64,000 bases of DNA from DAIOEK01 sp963721445. Lineage in GTDB: Bacteria; Chloroflexota; Anaerolineae; Anaerolineales; Anaerolineaceae. Positions 34,593 through 43,348 of this stretch are shown piece after piece. Where the stretch lies: positions 186,001 to 250,000 of the forward strand of contig CAVRIZ010000008.1 in assembly GCA_963721445.1 (NCBI GenBank). Reading direction: 5' to 3'. The notes under the pieces are model-generated. The model searched no databases and was not told the origin of the DNA. It saw only the letters and a program-made list of their open reading frames with translations. Each line of letters begins with the position of its first letter. Position 1 is the stretch's first letter. A program made the translations under genes and the position numbers.

Positions 34593-35537
34593 TTATTTAA
34601 ACATACTACCCAGAGCGGAATGGAACAATTTCAAGGCTGCTGGAGTTAATAACACGATCATTAAACTTGGGAAGATCAATCCCGCCATTGGGATCAGCAT
34701 TTTAATAGGGGCTTTATGAGCCTCCTCTTCAGCCATTTGGCGACGTTTAATGCGCATCTGGTCTGATTGGATCCGTAAAACTTTAGCCATGCTGACGCCT
34801 AATTGCTCACTTTGAATTACTGCTGCGACAAAACTGGTCATTTCGGATATGCCTATCCGCTCAGCCATATCACGTAGAGCTTCCCGGCGTAATTTCCCCA
34901 ATTGAATTTCGCGGATCACCCGCCCAAAGGCAAGCGAAATTTCATTGGTCCATTTTTCGCTTACTTTATGCATGGCAGCATCAAACCCGAGACCTGCTTC
35001 CACACAGATCGTCAAGAGATCCAACGCATCCGGCATTCCCCTTCTTACTTCTTTCTGACGTCGACCGATTCTGCTGCTTAGCCACATTTGAGGGAAATAA
35101 AATCCTAATATGGTAAAACCTGCCACGAGAAGCATAATTCTGCCAATAGGCCAACTCGTCTTTGCAACAGTAAATACAAGGATCAGCAAACCACCAAATA
35201 GAATACCAATACCAAATTGGAGAACCAGAACCATGGATGGTTCCATCCGTCCTGGATTACCCGCAAGCTCAAGTTTACGTTGTGTGCTCTGCAATGCATT
35301 CTGAGGAGTAAGTTTTGCTGCAAATTCACCCATCCTGCGCGCCAATGGATAAATAATTCGCTCCGTGAATGGTTGTGCCAGCTCAATTTCTTCAAGGTTT
35401 ACCACGCCCTCGAATGTACTATACTCTGCCAGGCGTTTCTGAAGGATGTCTTCTCCTTCAGGCATGCGTAATCCGATGACAATCAGAATGATTGCCCCAA
35501 CTAAGACCAATCCTCCAAGAACTAATAACGCGATCAT
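34593..35537 (-). CDS. tadC: Type II secretion system F-domain protein, TadC-like
   Basis: Inner-membrane platform protein of the Tad/Flp pilus. 314 residues: N-terminal helix (1-23), a helix pair around 105-150, the cytosolic T2SSF domain (MPDALDLLTICVEAGLGFDAAMHKVSEKW, QLGKLRREALRDMAERI, VAAVIQSEQLGVSMAKVLRIQSDQMRIKRRQMAEEEA) and a C-terminal helix pair ending PAALKLFHSAL. Follows tadB with a 20-base gap. Confidence 0.92.
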   Translation of the reverse strand: MIALLVLGGLVLVGAIILIVIGLRMPEGEDILQKRLAEYSTFEGVVNLEEIELAQPFTERIIYPLARRMGEFAAKLTPQNALQSTQRKLELAGNPGRMEPSMVLVLQFGIGILFGGLLILVFTVAKTSWPIGRIMLLVAGFTILGFYFPQMWLSSRIGRRQKEVRRGMPDALDLLTICVEAGLGFDAAMHKVSEKWTNEISLAFGRVIREIQLGKLRREALRDMAERIGISEMTSFVAAVIQSEQLGVSMAKVLRIQSDQMRIKRRQMAEEEAHKAPIKMLIPMAGLIFPSLMIVLLTPAALKLFHSALGSMFK

Positions 35538-35557
35538 GGTCTAACCTCCAAAAATTC

Positions 35558-36529
35558 CTATACTTCTACTTGACCGATCTTATTCATCACGAAGTAGCCG
35601 CCGATGATCATGAGAGCTCCCACACCCAGGGCTATGTATCCGCAAGGGACAAATTCTGGTTTGAAAAACTCCATCATATATTCCCGATTCAAGAGGTACA
35701 AAATACCAATCACGATCAATGGCATCAGGGAGAGGAAACGTCCGGAATACATAACCTGTGAGGTTAAGACTCGGATTTCGCCTTTAATTCTCACACGCTC
35801 TCGAATCGTATGCGAGATGGTATCTAATATTTCTGCCAGGTTACCACCAACTTCTCGCTGAACATTCATTGCCGTAATGACCAGATCAAGGTCATCACTG
35901 GGAATTCTCCGAAGCAGGTTATCCAATGCTTTTTCTGTGGATACGCCCAGCGAAATTTCCTGAACCACCCGCCGGAACTCGTCAGCAATTGGGTTCGGCA
36001 TTTCTCGAGAAACGGCTTCCATTGCCTGAAGGTTGGAATAACCAGCTCGCAAACCATTTACCATTAAATTCAACATATCAGCTAATTGCGAATCAAATTT
36101 AACCAAGCGTTTCGATTGTTCACGCCTGACATAAATACGTGGTAAGAATACACCAAAGACAACCCCGAGAAGTGCGACGATGATTGAATTGGATCCGATG
36201 TAAAAACCGACCACACCCATAACAAAGGCAGCTATCACCATCACTGCGATGTATTCACCAGGTTTGAATTTCAAATCCGCCCTGGCTAACTCCTTGCCAA
36301 TGCGGTCACCCCAGGAGGATTTTTCAACTTGTCTAGTTAACCAATCTGTCAGGACAGCTTCTTTGGCGGCGTCCTTTGTTTGCTCATAATGCGCCTCATC
36401 TTCAATATACCGACCGAGACGTTCCTCAACCAGGGTTCTATCACTGGTTACGGAAATCACGATCCCAAGGATCAGTAAGATAAAGGCGATTGCGCTCCCT
36501 ACGATCAATACCAGAGTTAGACCGGTCAT
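35558..36529 (-). CDS. tadB: Type II secretion system F-domain protein, TadB-like
   Basis: Second platform protein of the Tad system, 323 residues. N-terminal helix, a charged segment, a helix pair around 90-135 and the T2SSF domain (LADMLNLMVNGLRAGYSNLQAMEAVSREMPNPIADEF, RRIPSDDLDLVITAMNVQREVGGNLAEILDTISHTIRERVRIKGEI), then C-terminal helices. TadB and TadC are paralogues thought to form the membrane core driven by TadA. Confidence 0.92.
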   Translation of the reverse strand: MTGLTLVLIVGSAIAFILLILGIVISVTSDRTLVEERLGRYIEDEAHYEQTKDAAKEAVLTDWLTRQVEKSSWGDRIGKELARADLKFKPGEYIAVMVIAAFVMGVVGFYIGSNSIIVALLGVVFGVFLPRIYVRREQSKRLVKFDSQLADMLNLMVNGLRAGYSNLQAMEAVSREMPNPIADEFRRVVQEISLGVSTEKALDNLLRRIPSDDLDLVITAMNVQREVGGNLAEILDTISHTIRERVRIKGEIRVLTSQVMYSGRFLSLMPLIVIGILYLLNREYMMEFFKPEFVPCGYIALGVGALMIIGGYFVMNKIGQVEV

Positions 36530-36573
36530 GATTTATTCCTTCGAACCAACTTATGGTAAATATCCATGTATTT

Positions 36574-37977
36574 TTACTTTCGTAGGTTAGTTCCAATTCC
36601 AAAGATTTGTGGAGGCAATCGAATACCGGATGCTTCAATCTTATCCATAAATTTCGGACGCAAACCGGTCGGTTTCAACCTGCCAACTACACGGCCATTT
36701 TCATACCCCTGTAGATCAAAAGCGAAGATATCCATGGTAGTTATTACATCACCTTCCATACCAGAAACTTCGGTAATACTCACAATTTTTCGGCTGCCAT
36801 CCCGCATACGTTCTTGATGCACAACCAGATCAATAGCAGAAGAAATTTGTTCTCGAATAGCCCGGACGGGTAGATCCATCCCTGCCATCAATACCATAGT
36901 TTCCATACGTGAAAGAGTATCTCGCGGACTATTGGAGTGGGCTGTGGTCATTGAACCGTCATGACCGGTATTCATTGCCTGAAGCATATCCAGTGCCGCT
37001 TCATCACGGATCTCTCCTACGACGATCCGGTCTGGTCTCATTCGGAGGGCGTTAACTACCAATTGACGGATGGTTACCTCTCCTTTTCCTTCAATATTTT
37101 GAGGGCGGGATTCCAGGGTAACCACATGCTCCTGCCTGAGCTGCAACTCGGCTGCGTTTTCGATAGTGACAATTCTTTCATCATTGGGAATATAACCGGA
37201 AAGAATGTTCAGTAACGTGGTTTTTCCAGAACCTGTACCACCAGAAATAACGACATTCAATCTGGATTCAACACAGGCTTTCAAAAAGAACATACACTCC
37301 TGTGTGGCTGAACCAAACTGAACCAATTGATCGATGGTAATTGGATTCTTGGAGAACTTTCGAATTGTAAGGACAGGACCAACCAGAGAGATTGGCGGAA
37401 TAATTGCGTTTACACGGGAGCCATCTGGTAGACGAGCATCTACATAGGGACTGGATTCATCAACACGCCTTCCCAATGGTGCAACAATACGATCGATAAT
37501 ACGCATGACGTGTTCGTTAGATTCAAAAGCGCTTGGTTCCCGGAAAAGCTTACCACCTCTCTCAATGTAGAGCTTCGTAGCTCCATTTACCATAATTTCT
37601 GTGATGGTTCCATCCTCTAACAGCTTCTGCAATGGGCCAAAACCCAAAATTTCAGCGCTGATCTGTTCAAAAAGACGTGTCTTTTCCTGTCTTCCGAGAA
37701 TAATATTCTCTTCAACTAAGATCTGTTCAAAAAGAGTCCAGATGGTTTTCTTTACTTCGTCCACTTTGGAGACATCGGTTGCAGGGTCCATTTCTGCTAA
37801 TAACTTGTTCTGGACCCTTGTTTTCAAATCCATCAAGGTATCTTGTGCACCGGATGGAACAAATGGTGACACCCATTTTTGTTGTAATGGTGAAGTTGGC
37901 GTCGACGGCGCTTGCGGGTTCTGTTCGTCGCCCTGTGTCGTCCCTTGACCGCTGCCTATTCTGGATAATAAGGACAT
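36574..37977 (-). CDS. tadA: Tad secretion ATPase TadA/CpaF
   Basis: Hexameric ATPase powering Flp pilus assembly. 467 residues: variable N-terminus, NTD (EILGFGPLQKLLEDGTITEIMVNG), Walker A VVISGGTGSGKTTLLN, Asp box (RIVTIENAAELQL), Walker B (RPDRIVVGEIRDEAALDMLQAMNTGHDGSMTTAHSN) and the His box. All catalytic motifs are intact. ATG preceded by GGAG. Confidence 0.95.
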   Translation of the reverse strand: MSLLSRIGSGQGTTQGDEQNPQAPSTPTSPLQQKWVSPFVPSGAQDTLMDLKTRVQNKLLAEMDPATDVSKVDEVKKTIWTLFEQILVEENIILGRQEKTRLFEQISAEILGFGPLQKLLEDGTITEIMVNGATKLYIERGGKLFREPSAFESNEHVMRIIDRIVAPLGRRVDESSPYVDARLPDGSRVNAIIPPISLVGPVLTIRKFSKNPITIDQLVQFGSATQECMFFLKACVESRLNVVISGGTGSGKTTLLNILSGYIPNDERIVTIENAAELQLRQEHVVTLESRPQNIEGKGEVTIRQLVVNALRMRPDRIVVGEIRDEAALDMLQAMNTGHDGSMTTAHSNSPRDTLSRMETMVLMAGMDLPVRAIREQISSAIDLVVHQERMRDGSRKIVSITEVSGMEGDVITTMDIFAFDLQGYENGRVVGRLKPTGLRPKFMDKIEASGIRLPPQIFGIGTNLRK

Positions 37978-37999
37978 AATTGGTTACTCCATTGTAGGA

Positions 38000-39232
38000 T
38001 TAATATTTCCCTACGGTTTTTTCTATATCGGCATTTTCAAGTTTCTTCAATTTTTCTTTCACGATCTCCGCAAAAGCAAGCATACTCTTTCCAATAGGTT
38101 GAGTTTTGTTATCCACCATGAAGGGGATACCGGTATTAATTGAATTCAACACAATACGCTCTTCAAAGGGGATCACAGCATTTATTTCTTGTTTCAAGCT
38201 TTCGCCGATCTTCTCAGGTAATAAAGCTATGCGCTTATCATACTTGTTCATAATGAATATAACACGTTGGCGACCTATTTGGAATTGGTCGACCAGGGTT
38301 AAGAACGCCTTTGCATTCTTAATCGATGGTATCTCTTGCGTCGTAATTAAAATGACCGCATCAGATACCTCGATGGCATCCAAAACAGTTTCGGATAAGT
38401 GAGATTCAGTGTCAATAATGACGAAGTTATAAAGTGATTTTAGATATTCCATCACCATTTTGAATTCGCCAGGTTTAATACCCTCAGCCATCTCCGGTCG
38501 AGGTGGAGCGGCAAGGATGTTCAAGCCGGATTTGTGAACGATCACAACATCGTTGATGATATCCGGGTCTAATTCGGCAGCTCTCGGCGTAAGATCCACA
38601 ACCGAGTTACGTGCTTGTTCGTTGTTGAAAACAGCCACATCACCATATTGTAAATTCGCGTCAACCACAATTACTTTGGAGTCTGAACCCATCAGTGTGA
38701 TACCAAGATTGACTGCAATAGTCGTAGCGCCAACTCCACCTTTGGGGCTGTAAACAGTGATGATTTTTCCATGGGTGAGAGAAAGTACTTGTTTTCCGCC
38801 CACGGTCGTCTGCAACTGTTGGGATATGTTCACCCGGGCTTGCTCTTCAAGCGCCATTTTGCCAACAGTCTGGATCGTATTGATTAATTCATCAATAGCC
38901 GGAGGTTTCGCAAGGAAGTTCCTCGCGCCGACCAGCATGGCTTTTTGCATGTATTTTGGATCATATTGAACGGAGAGAATGACAATTTGCGTGAACGGTA
39001 ATTTACGCCGGATCGCTTCTGTCGCAGCTATTCCATCCATGTCAGGCATATTAATATCCATGAGGACGACATGGGGTTGAGTCTCAGTAGCCAGCTCAAT
39101 TCCTTCGAGACCTGTCCTGGCTGCACCCACCACTTCGACATTGCTCTCAAATTGCAGAAGCTTTCGAATATTTTCCCGGGTTTCAGGGTTATCGTCTACA
39201 ATAAGAACCCTGATTTTTTCAACGTCACCCAT
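38000..39232 (-). CDS. Receiver-domain / MinD-like ATPase fusion, CpaE/TadZ
   Basis: Residues 1-125 are a full receiver (RVLIVDDNPE, VVLMDINMPDMDG with the phospho-Asp, FLAKPPAIDEL). Residues about 150-400 are a ParA/MinD-type domain with the deviant Walker A VYSPKGGVGATTIAVNL, VIVVDANLQYGDV and VIIDTESHLSETVLDAIEVSDAVILITTQE. TadZ localises Tad pilus assembly to a cell site. Many TadZ proteins have an atypical receiver; here the phosphorylation residues look complete, so real phosphorelay input is possible. Confidence 0.9.
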   Translation of the reverse strand: MGDVEKIRVLIVDDNPETRENIRKLLQFESNVEVVGAARTGLEGIELATETQPHVVLMDINMPDMDGIAATEAIRRKLPFTQIVILSVQYDPKYMQKAMLVGARNFLAKPPAIDELINTIQTVGKMALEEQARVNISQQLQTTVGGKQVLSLTHGKIITVYSPKGGVGATTIAVNLGITLMGSDSKVIVVDANLQYGDVAVFNNEQARNSVVDLTPRAAELDPDIINDVVIVHKSGLNILAAPPRPEMAEGIKPGEFKMVMEYLKSLYNFVIIDTESHLSETVLDAIEVSDAVILITTQEIPSIKNAKAFLTLVDQFQIGRQRVIFIMNKYDKRIALLPEKIGESLKQEINAVIPFEERIVLNSINTGIPFMVDNKTQPIGKSMLAFAEIVKEKLKKLENADIEKTVGKY

Positions 39233-39337
39233 AGATAACTCCCGATGGACTGTCTTTATGGATTACATAGGTGGTAAGCCTGTGATTTACAGGCTTACCC
39301 TTCCCCATATTGTTGATACTTTTCCAACCTTTCCAGG

Positions 39338-40432
39338 CTATCGTGGCGCTGGTTGAACTTCTTCCAAACCAGCAGGTAGAGTCAGTTCTGTTTTGCCGGG
39401 TTGAAGCGCATACGGTTGTTTAGCGGGTAATGGAATTGAGTAGCTATCCATGGTGTATTGCAATGTGACCGCATCCGTCTTCACACGTTGTTCATCACCT
39501 GCTCCACGAAGAGCCAAAGTCATCTGAGCACCAGAATACATCAGGTAATTCAATGTAACTGCATCCTGAGGAGTCACTACCAGAGTGATGATCTTTGGTT
39601 TCTTCACGACCGGCGTGGCTGCCTGTTGATTCGGCGCAGGCGTTGGAGTTGCTTGCGCTTGATCGGTCACAGTAGTTGGAGTCAATGAAGATTCACCTAC
39701 TTCGAGGACCATAACGTCTTGAAGGATGGTCTGTGAAACAAGACGAGGACGTTGCGGTTCTGACGGTTGCAGATAAACTGGCTGGGCTAGGGTCTGATCT
39801 TGCTCCGCCCGTCCCTGTTGAGAACCATCACCAGCTCCCTGTACGATGGCCACAGCAGACGGATTTTCCGGACTTCCGGGAGGAATCACTACTCTGGCGG
39901 TCACATTTGGTAAAACGGACTGCCAGGAAGCGTCGACGTCAACAAACATCATAGTTGAGATAACATTCACATGGTCACCGGGTTGGGGTGCATAACCAAC
40001 ACTCGCGACCGGATTAAGAATGGGTATGGTGACCGCGACCATGCCGTCAGGTATTTTGAAGGAAGATAAAGAACCTTCTGCTGTGTCCTGAACCAGGCTG
40101 CTGGTAATTGGCATTTTTGCATCTAGATCGATCTTTGCCCGTTTCCCGACCACCTGACTAATCTCTGTATAGAATACCCCAGGGACGATCAGTTTTTTCG
40201 GATATGGTACAGTGGTCAGAACATTCTCAGTAAGAATGGTTCCATATGGAACGGACTGGACACTCATGACAATATTCGACATTTCGTCGGCTGGAGCGGG
40301 TGTGGCGGCTGATGGCCTAGCTGCCAGCGCCTGCGGTCGGACAACCAACAGATACAACGCAGCCACCCCCAGGATAAGGATTATCGCGATTAAGATGAAA
40401 ATCCTCCCTCGTCGCTTGGTACTTTGAGCCAT
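39338..40432 (-). CDS. cpaB: Flp pilus assembly protein CpaB/RcpC
   Basis: Membrane-anchored SAF-domain protein of about 364 residues. After a basic start there is one transmembrane helix (RIFILIAIILILGVAALYLLVV), a SAF domain (SVQSVPYGTILTENVLTTVPYP, VVGKRAKIDLDAKMPITSSLV), the RcpC region (VAVTIPILNPVASVGYAPQPGDHVNVIST) and Pro/Thr/Gln-rich linkers. ATG 40432 follows GGGAGG; an upstream in-frame ATG at 40453 is less well placed. First gene of the Tad operon reading toward tadC. Confidence 0.9.
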   Translation of the reverse strand: MAQSTKRRGRIFILIAIILILGVAALYLLVVRPQALAARPSAATPAPADEMSNIVMSVQSVPYGTILTENVLTTVPYPKKLIVPGVFYTEISQVVGKRAKIDLDAKMPITSSLVQDTAEGSLSSFKIPDGMVAVTIPILNPVASVGYAPQPGDHVNVISTMMFVDVDASWQSVLPNVTARVVIPPGSPENPSAVAIVQGAGDGSQQGRAEQDQTLAQPVYLQPSEPQRPRLVSQTILQDVMVLEVGESSLTPTTVTDQAQATPTPAPNQQAATPVVKKPKIITLVVTPQDAVTLNYLMYSGAQMTLALRGAGDEQRVKTDAVTLQYTMDSYSIPLPAKQPYALQPGKTELTLPAGLEEVQPAPR

Positions 40433-40475
40433 AACAGCCTCCCGTCTCTTCACTTTGTGAATGGTTACTTATGCT

Positions 40476-40503
40476 ATCATATCCAAACTGACTTAAATGT
40501 CAA
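40476..40503 (-). promoter_or_regulatory. Promoter of the Tad assembly operon
   Basis: On the minus strand TTGACA (40503-40498) and TATGAT (40481-40476) with a 16-base spacer, about 44 bases before cpaB. The flp terminator lies just upstream, so the assembly genes have their own transcription start. Confidence 0.7.
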
Positions 40504-40572
40504 GCAAGACAGCTTGATTTACGCCTCTTATGGTGCAAGCATCTTGCCAGGTGAACACAAGGTTTAGAAAAT

Positions 40573-40599
40573 AAGGACCCTGTCTGGGACAGGGTCCTT
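40573..40599 (-). terminator. Terminator of the first flp pilin gene
   Basis: 12-bp stem AAGGACCCTGTC / GACAGGGTCCTT, 3-base loop, then TATTTTC on the minus strand. The same hairpin core recurs at 41124-41144 behind the second pilin gene. Confidence 0.85.
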
Positions 40600-40639
40600 T
40601 CGGTTTAGCGAACCAAAAATGGTTTGCCACGATTATCCA

Positions 40640-40786
40640 TTAGATGGATGTCATAATATTGCTGAAGATGTTTCCAATGGCAGGGCCTAATAGGGCAAGA
40701 ATTACGATTACTACTACTGCAACTAAAACAAGAATTAAAGCGTATTCAACAAGACCCTGGCCTTTTTCATCACGTGTGATCATCAT
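40640..40786 (-). CDS. flp: Flp/Fap-type pilin (copy 1)
   Basis: A 48-residue type IVb pilin: MMITRDEKGQ then GLVEYALILVLVAVVVIV, followed by ILALLGPAIGNIFSNI and ending MTSI. The prepilin site is after Gly in EKG, giving Glu at +5 and Tyr at +6 as required by the family, so mature pilin is about 39 residues and almost wholly hydrophobic. AGGAGG lies 10 bases before ATGATG. Forms the fibre exported by the adjacent Tad machine. Differs from copy 2 mainly at residues 4 and 45-46. Confidence 0.93.
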   Translation of the reverse strand: MMITRDEKGQGLVEYALILVLVAVVVIVILALLGPAIGNIFSNIMTSI

Positions 40787-40839
40787 GCGTATATCCTCCT
40801 TTCGGTCGAAATAATCTTTATAGATAATGAGTTAATTTG

Positions 40840-40893
40840 ATTATATGTGCTATATGTTCGAATTCAATACAAATTTCTTACAGAAACCTTACA
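40840..40893 (-). promoter_or_regulatory. Promoter and direct-repeat activator site of flp copy 1
   Basis: Minus-strand TATAAT at 40845-40840 and, 31 bases further upstream, two direct repeats TGTAAG spaced by 5 bases (40893-40877). The same 17-base block lies at the same distance before the -10 of copy 2. The 11-base period is typical of OmpR/PhoB-type regulator sites; no classical -35 is seen. The remainder of 40894-41123 shows no gene. Confidence 0.65.
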
Positions 40894-41123
40894 AAGACAG
40901 CTCGTTATATATCTGGAATCGATTTGATATAACGCGCTCACAGACAATTACCCCTTCACATACTCCATTTATTAGTAGTTATCACTACCTGATTTGTGTT
41001 CCATATTGGTGATTAACGAATCGCTGCCCAGGTGCCAATCGATTACGAATAATGGTACACATTTTATAGGCCATAAATGTTCGGATGTCGATTATTTGGG
41101 AGATCCGTAAAAAATAATAGAAA

Positions 41124-41144
41124 GACCCTGTCTCAGACAGGGTC
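41124..41144 (-). terminator. Terminator of the second flp pilin gene
   Basis: 9-bp stem GACCCTGTC / GACAGGGTC with a 3-base loop; on the minus strand it continues with TTTCTATTATTTTTT. Nearly identical core to the terminator of the other pilin gene. Confidence 0.85.
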
Positions 41145-41187
41145 CTTCAAGCATGGCATACCTGAACGGTATTGCCATATATGTCAA

Positions 41188-41334
41188 TTAGATGGATTGG
41201 ACGATGTTACTGAAGATGTTACCGATTGCAGGTCCTAACAGGGCAAGAATTACGATAACGACTACGGCAACTAAAACAAGAATTAAAGCGTATTCAACAA
41301 GGCCCTGGCCTTTTTCGTCACGAGCGATCATCAT
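41188..41334 (-). CDS. flp: Flp/Fap-type pilin (copy 2)
   Basis: A 48-residue pilin: MMIARDEKGQ, GLVEYALILVLVAVVVIV, ILALLGPAIGNIFSNI, VQSI. The processing site and hydrophobic core are the same as in copy 1, about 550 bp away. GGAAGGAGG precedes the start. Together the two genes look like a tandem duplication that includes promoter and terminator; which one is the major pilin cannot be told. Confidence 0.93.
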   Translation of the reverse strand: MMIARDEKGQGLVEYALILVLVAVVVIVILALLGPAIGNIFSNIVQSI

Positions 41335-41385
41335 GGGTTTCACCTCCTTCCGGGTTTGATTTTTCTAAATAATGATCTAATGTTG

Positions 41386-41439
41386 ATTATATGAGATGCG
41401 AAACGGTTTTCAATGAAAAAATCTTACAGAAACCTTACA
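41386..41439 (-). promoter_or_regulatory. Promoter and direct-repeat activator site of flp copy 2
   Basis: Minus-strand TATAAT at 41391-41386 and the TGTAAG-N5-TGTAAG block at 41439-41423, with the same 31-base gap as in copy 1 and about 50 bases from -10 to the start codon in both. Confidence 0.65.
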
Positions 41440-41504
41440 GGTAAGGTCTATGTAACCGATCCGTTTTCACTTTCTACGAACTAGATCATATTTAGTTGAG
41501 AAAC

Positions 41505-41557
41505 TTCTCACAATTCGGTGCGTATGTATTGTGAGAAAACTCATTCCATCCTATAAT
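41505..41557 (+). promoter_or_regulatory. Promoter with operator palindrome upstream of the coiled-coil/SPFH genes
   Basis: TTGTGA (41529-41534) and TATAAT (41552-41557), 17-base spacer. A perfect 10-bp inverted repeat, TTCTCACAAT (41505-41514) and ATTGTGAGAA (41528-41537), has 13 bases between the arms; its right arm covers the -35 box, which suits a repressor. Confidence 0.65.
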
Positions 41558-41621
41558 TATGCTGTAATAGGACACGATCTGTGATGCAATTAAGTTGCCA
41601 AAAATGGCATTAGGAGGAAAA

Positions 41622-42140
41622 ATGACAGACATGTTTGATAAAGTAACCGCTCAACAGGATGTGATAAGGAAATTGTTGGGGAAAATTCCAGGATTTAAAG
41701 GCTATTTTGAGAGGGAAAACCGCAGAAATTCAGATAAGATCGTTCGCGATACGATTGCCAATCGTTTTGATGAAATTTGGAACCGAGTATCCACCCTTCA
41801 GCGCGAATTGATTCGGGAAGGAAATTTGCAGTCTGTAGGAGATCTCGAATCAGCGGCAATCAAGATCCGCCAATTCTCAGACAGGATCGAAAAAGCATCT
41901 TACGGATATTCAGGGTTCTTTGACGCTGTCAAAGTCAATGAAGCAGAGTTGGCGCAGGTTTACCAATATGATCTTTCCATGCTAGACTTGGTCGAGCAAG
42001 TGGGGAAAGCGGTAGATAACGTTAAATCTTCCTTCAATACGGACGGACTTCCTGCTGCAATCCGTAATCTGGTTACCTTATCAGATCAGGCAGTACAGAC
42101 TTTCGACCGGCGCAGTGAAGTGATGACCGGTATCTCATAA
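41622..42140 (+). CDS. Coiled-coil protein of unknown function, partner of the SPFH gene
   Basis: 172 residues, soluble, no signal peptide. Predicted to be almost all helical with heptad-like stretches (RFDEIWNRVSTLQRELIREGNLQSV is one such region, in parts). I do not recognise a family. TAGGAGG lies 6 bases before ATG 41622, so the upstream in-frame codon at 41595 is not used. It is followed after 30 bases by the SPFH-HTH gene and both are behind one palindrome-bearing promoter, so the two products probably act together. Confidence 0.78.
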   Translation: MTDMFDKVTAQQDVIRKLLGKIPGFKGYFERENRRNSDKIVRDTIANRFDEIWNRVSTLQRELIREGNLQSVGDLESAAIKIRQFSDRIEKASYGYSGFFDAVKVNEAELAQVYQYDLSMLDLVEQVGKAVDNVKSSFNTDGLPAAIRNLVTLSDQAVQTFDRRSEVMTGIS

Positions 42141-42170
42141 TTCATCTTTTCAGGATATGGAGTAAATCAA

Positions 42171-43223
42171 ATGGCTAGAATTTTTGATGTCGTAGAATAC
42201 CCCAGTGAGATGCTGGATGAAATTGTTCATCGCTTTCCTGAGGTCGGTGTGGCTGATCTTCGGCTTGGATCACAGGTGATCGTTCGTGAATCTCAAAAAG
42301 CTGTCTTTTTCCGCGATGGGAAGGCATTGGATGTTTTTGGACCTGGCCGTCATACCATCGCCACAGCCAATATCCCCTACCTGATTGATTTCATCGGAAG
42401 AGCGTTCAATGATCGAACTCCGTTCACCGCTGAAGTGTACTATGTGTCCATGCGAGAATTTGCAGACCGAAAATGGGGAACCCCTCAACCGATCATCGTA
42501 AGTAATCCTGGTATGGGGCTGGGAGTCGCCTTACTGCAGGGCTTTGGATCCTACGCTGTGGAAATCAAAGACCCGCAGCAATTTGTGGTTCAGATTTGCG
42601 GCGCACAGGGAATTTATCGAATGTCGGATATTGAAAACCGACTTCGTGGAATGCTCCTTTCCAAATTACAAGACCTCCTATCCGAAACAGCGGCAAAGAA
42701 TTCAGTCGTCCAATTGCTGGCGCTTACCGAAGAATTGGGCGCAGGTGTGAGAGCGAAAGCTCAGGATGATTTTGCTGCCATCGGTTTGACCCTCAAATCT
42801 TTCTATATCTCCAACTTGAAACCGTCAGAGAAATCGGCGGAAGAGTTACGGGCGATGGGTATGCTGGATATGCAAACCTACACCCAGTTGCAAGCCGCTG
42901 ACGCCATGCGCGATGCTGCCCAAAATCCTTCCGGTGGAGCGGGTTTGACAGCCGGAATTGGAGCAGGGCTGGGTATCGGAAATGTACTCTCACAGTCGCT
43001 GCAAGGTATGACAGGCGCCGGGGCACAAACCCCCAAGACCAATACTGCTGTTCCGACAAATGGCATGGCTGATGTCATGACTCCCGCGGATGCAGCCACA
43101 ATCCTAAAGGTGTCTGAAGAAGATATTCTTGCAGCGATCACCGCTGGGGAATTAAAAGCCCGCAAGATCGGTAGCGCTTACCGGATCAGCAAAGAAGCTC
43201 TCGAAGCCTACCTTAAGGGTTAA
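42171..43223 (+). CDS. SPFH/band-7 domain protein with a C-terminal excisionase-type HTH
   Basis: 350 residues. Residues about 30-240 form an SPFH-like domain of the group once called virion core protein-like (GSQVIVRESQKAVFFRDGKALDVFGPGRHTIAT, QGFGSYAVEIKDPQQFV, LKSFYISNLKP). A Gly/Ala-rich linker follows (about 250-290). The last 50 residues look like a MerR/excisionase-family winged helix (MTPADAATILKVSEEDILAAITAGELKARKIGSAYRISKEALEAYL). No transmembrane segment is evident. SPFH proteins oligomerise as scaffolds; a DNA- or peptide-binding tail on one is unusual. Function unknown. Confidence 0.82.
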   Translation: MARIFDVVEYPSEMLDEIVHRFPEVGVADLRLGSQVIVRESQKAVFFRDGKALDVFGPGRHTIATANIPYLIDFIGRAFNDRTPFTAEVYYVSMREFADRKWGTPQPIIVSNPGMGLGVALLQGFGSYAVEIKDPQQFVVQICGAQGIYRMSDIENRLRGMLLSKLQDLLSETAAKNSVVQLLALTEELGAGVRAKAQDDFAAIGLTLKSFYISNLKPSEKSAEELRAMGMLDMQTYTQLQAADAMRDAAQNPSGGAGLTAGIGAGLGIGNVLSQSLQGMTGAGAQTPKTNTAVPTNGMADVMTPADAATILKVSEEDILAAITAGELKARKIGSAYRISKEALEAYLKG

Positions 43224-43249
43224 TGAATACTTTCCACGATCAATTCTTA

Positions 43250-43284
43250 AACAGGGATAGAAACGATTCTATCCCTGTTTTTTG
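43250..43284 (+). terminator. Terminator after the SPFH-HTH gene
   Basis: 13-bp stem AACAGGGATAGAA / TTCTATCCCTGTT with loop ACGA, then a T run. Confidence 0.9.
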
Positions 43285-43348
43285 TCGTCTTTAGATTATC
43301 GAGTAGAATCATTAAAGCAAGATAACTTAATATGAACGGGGAGAGTGG

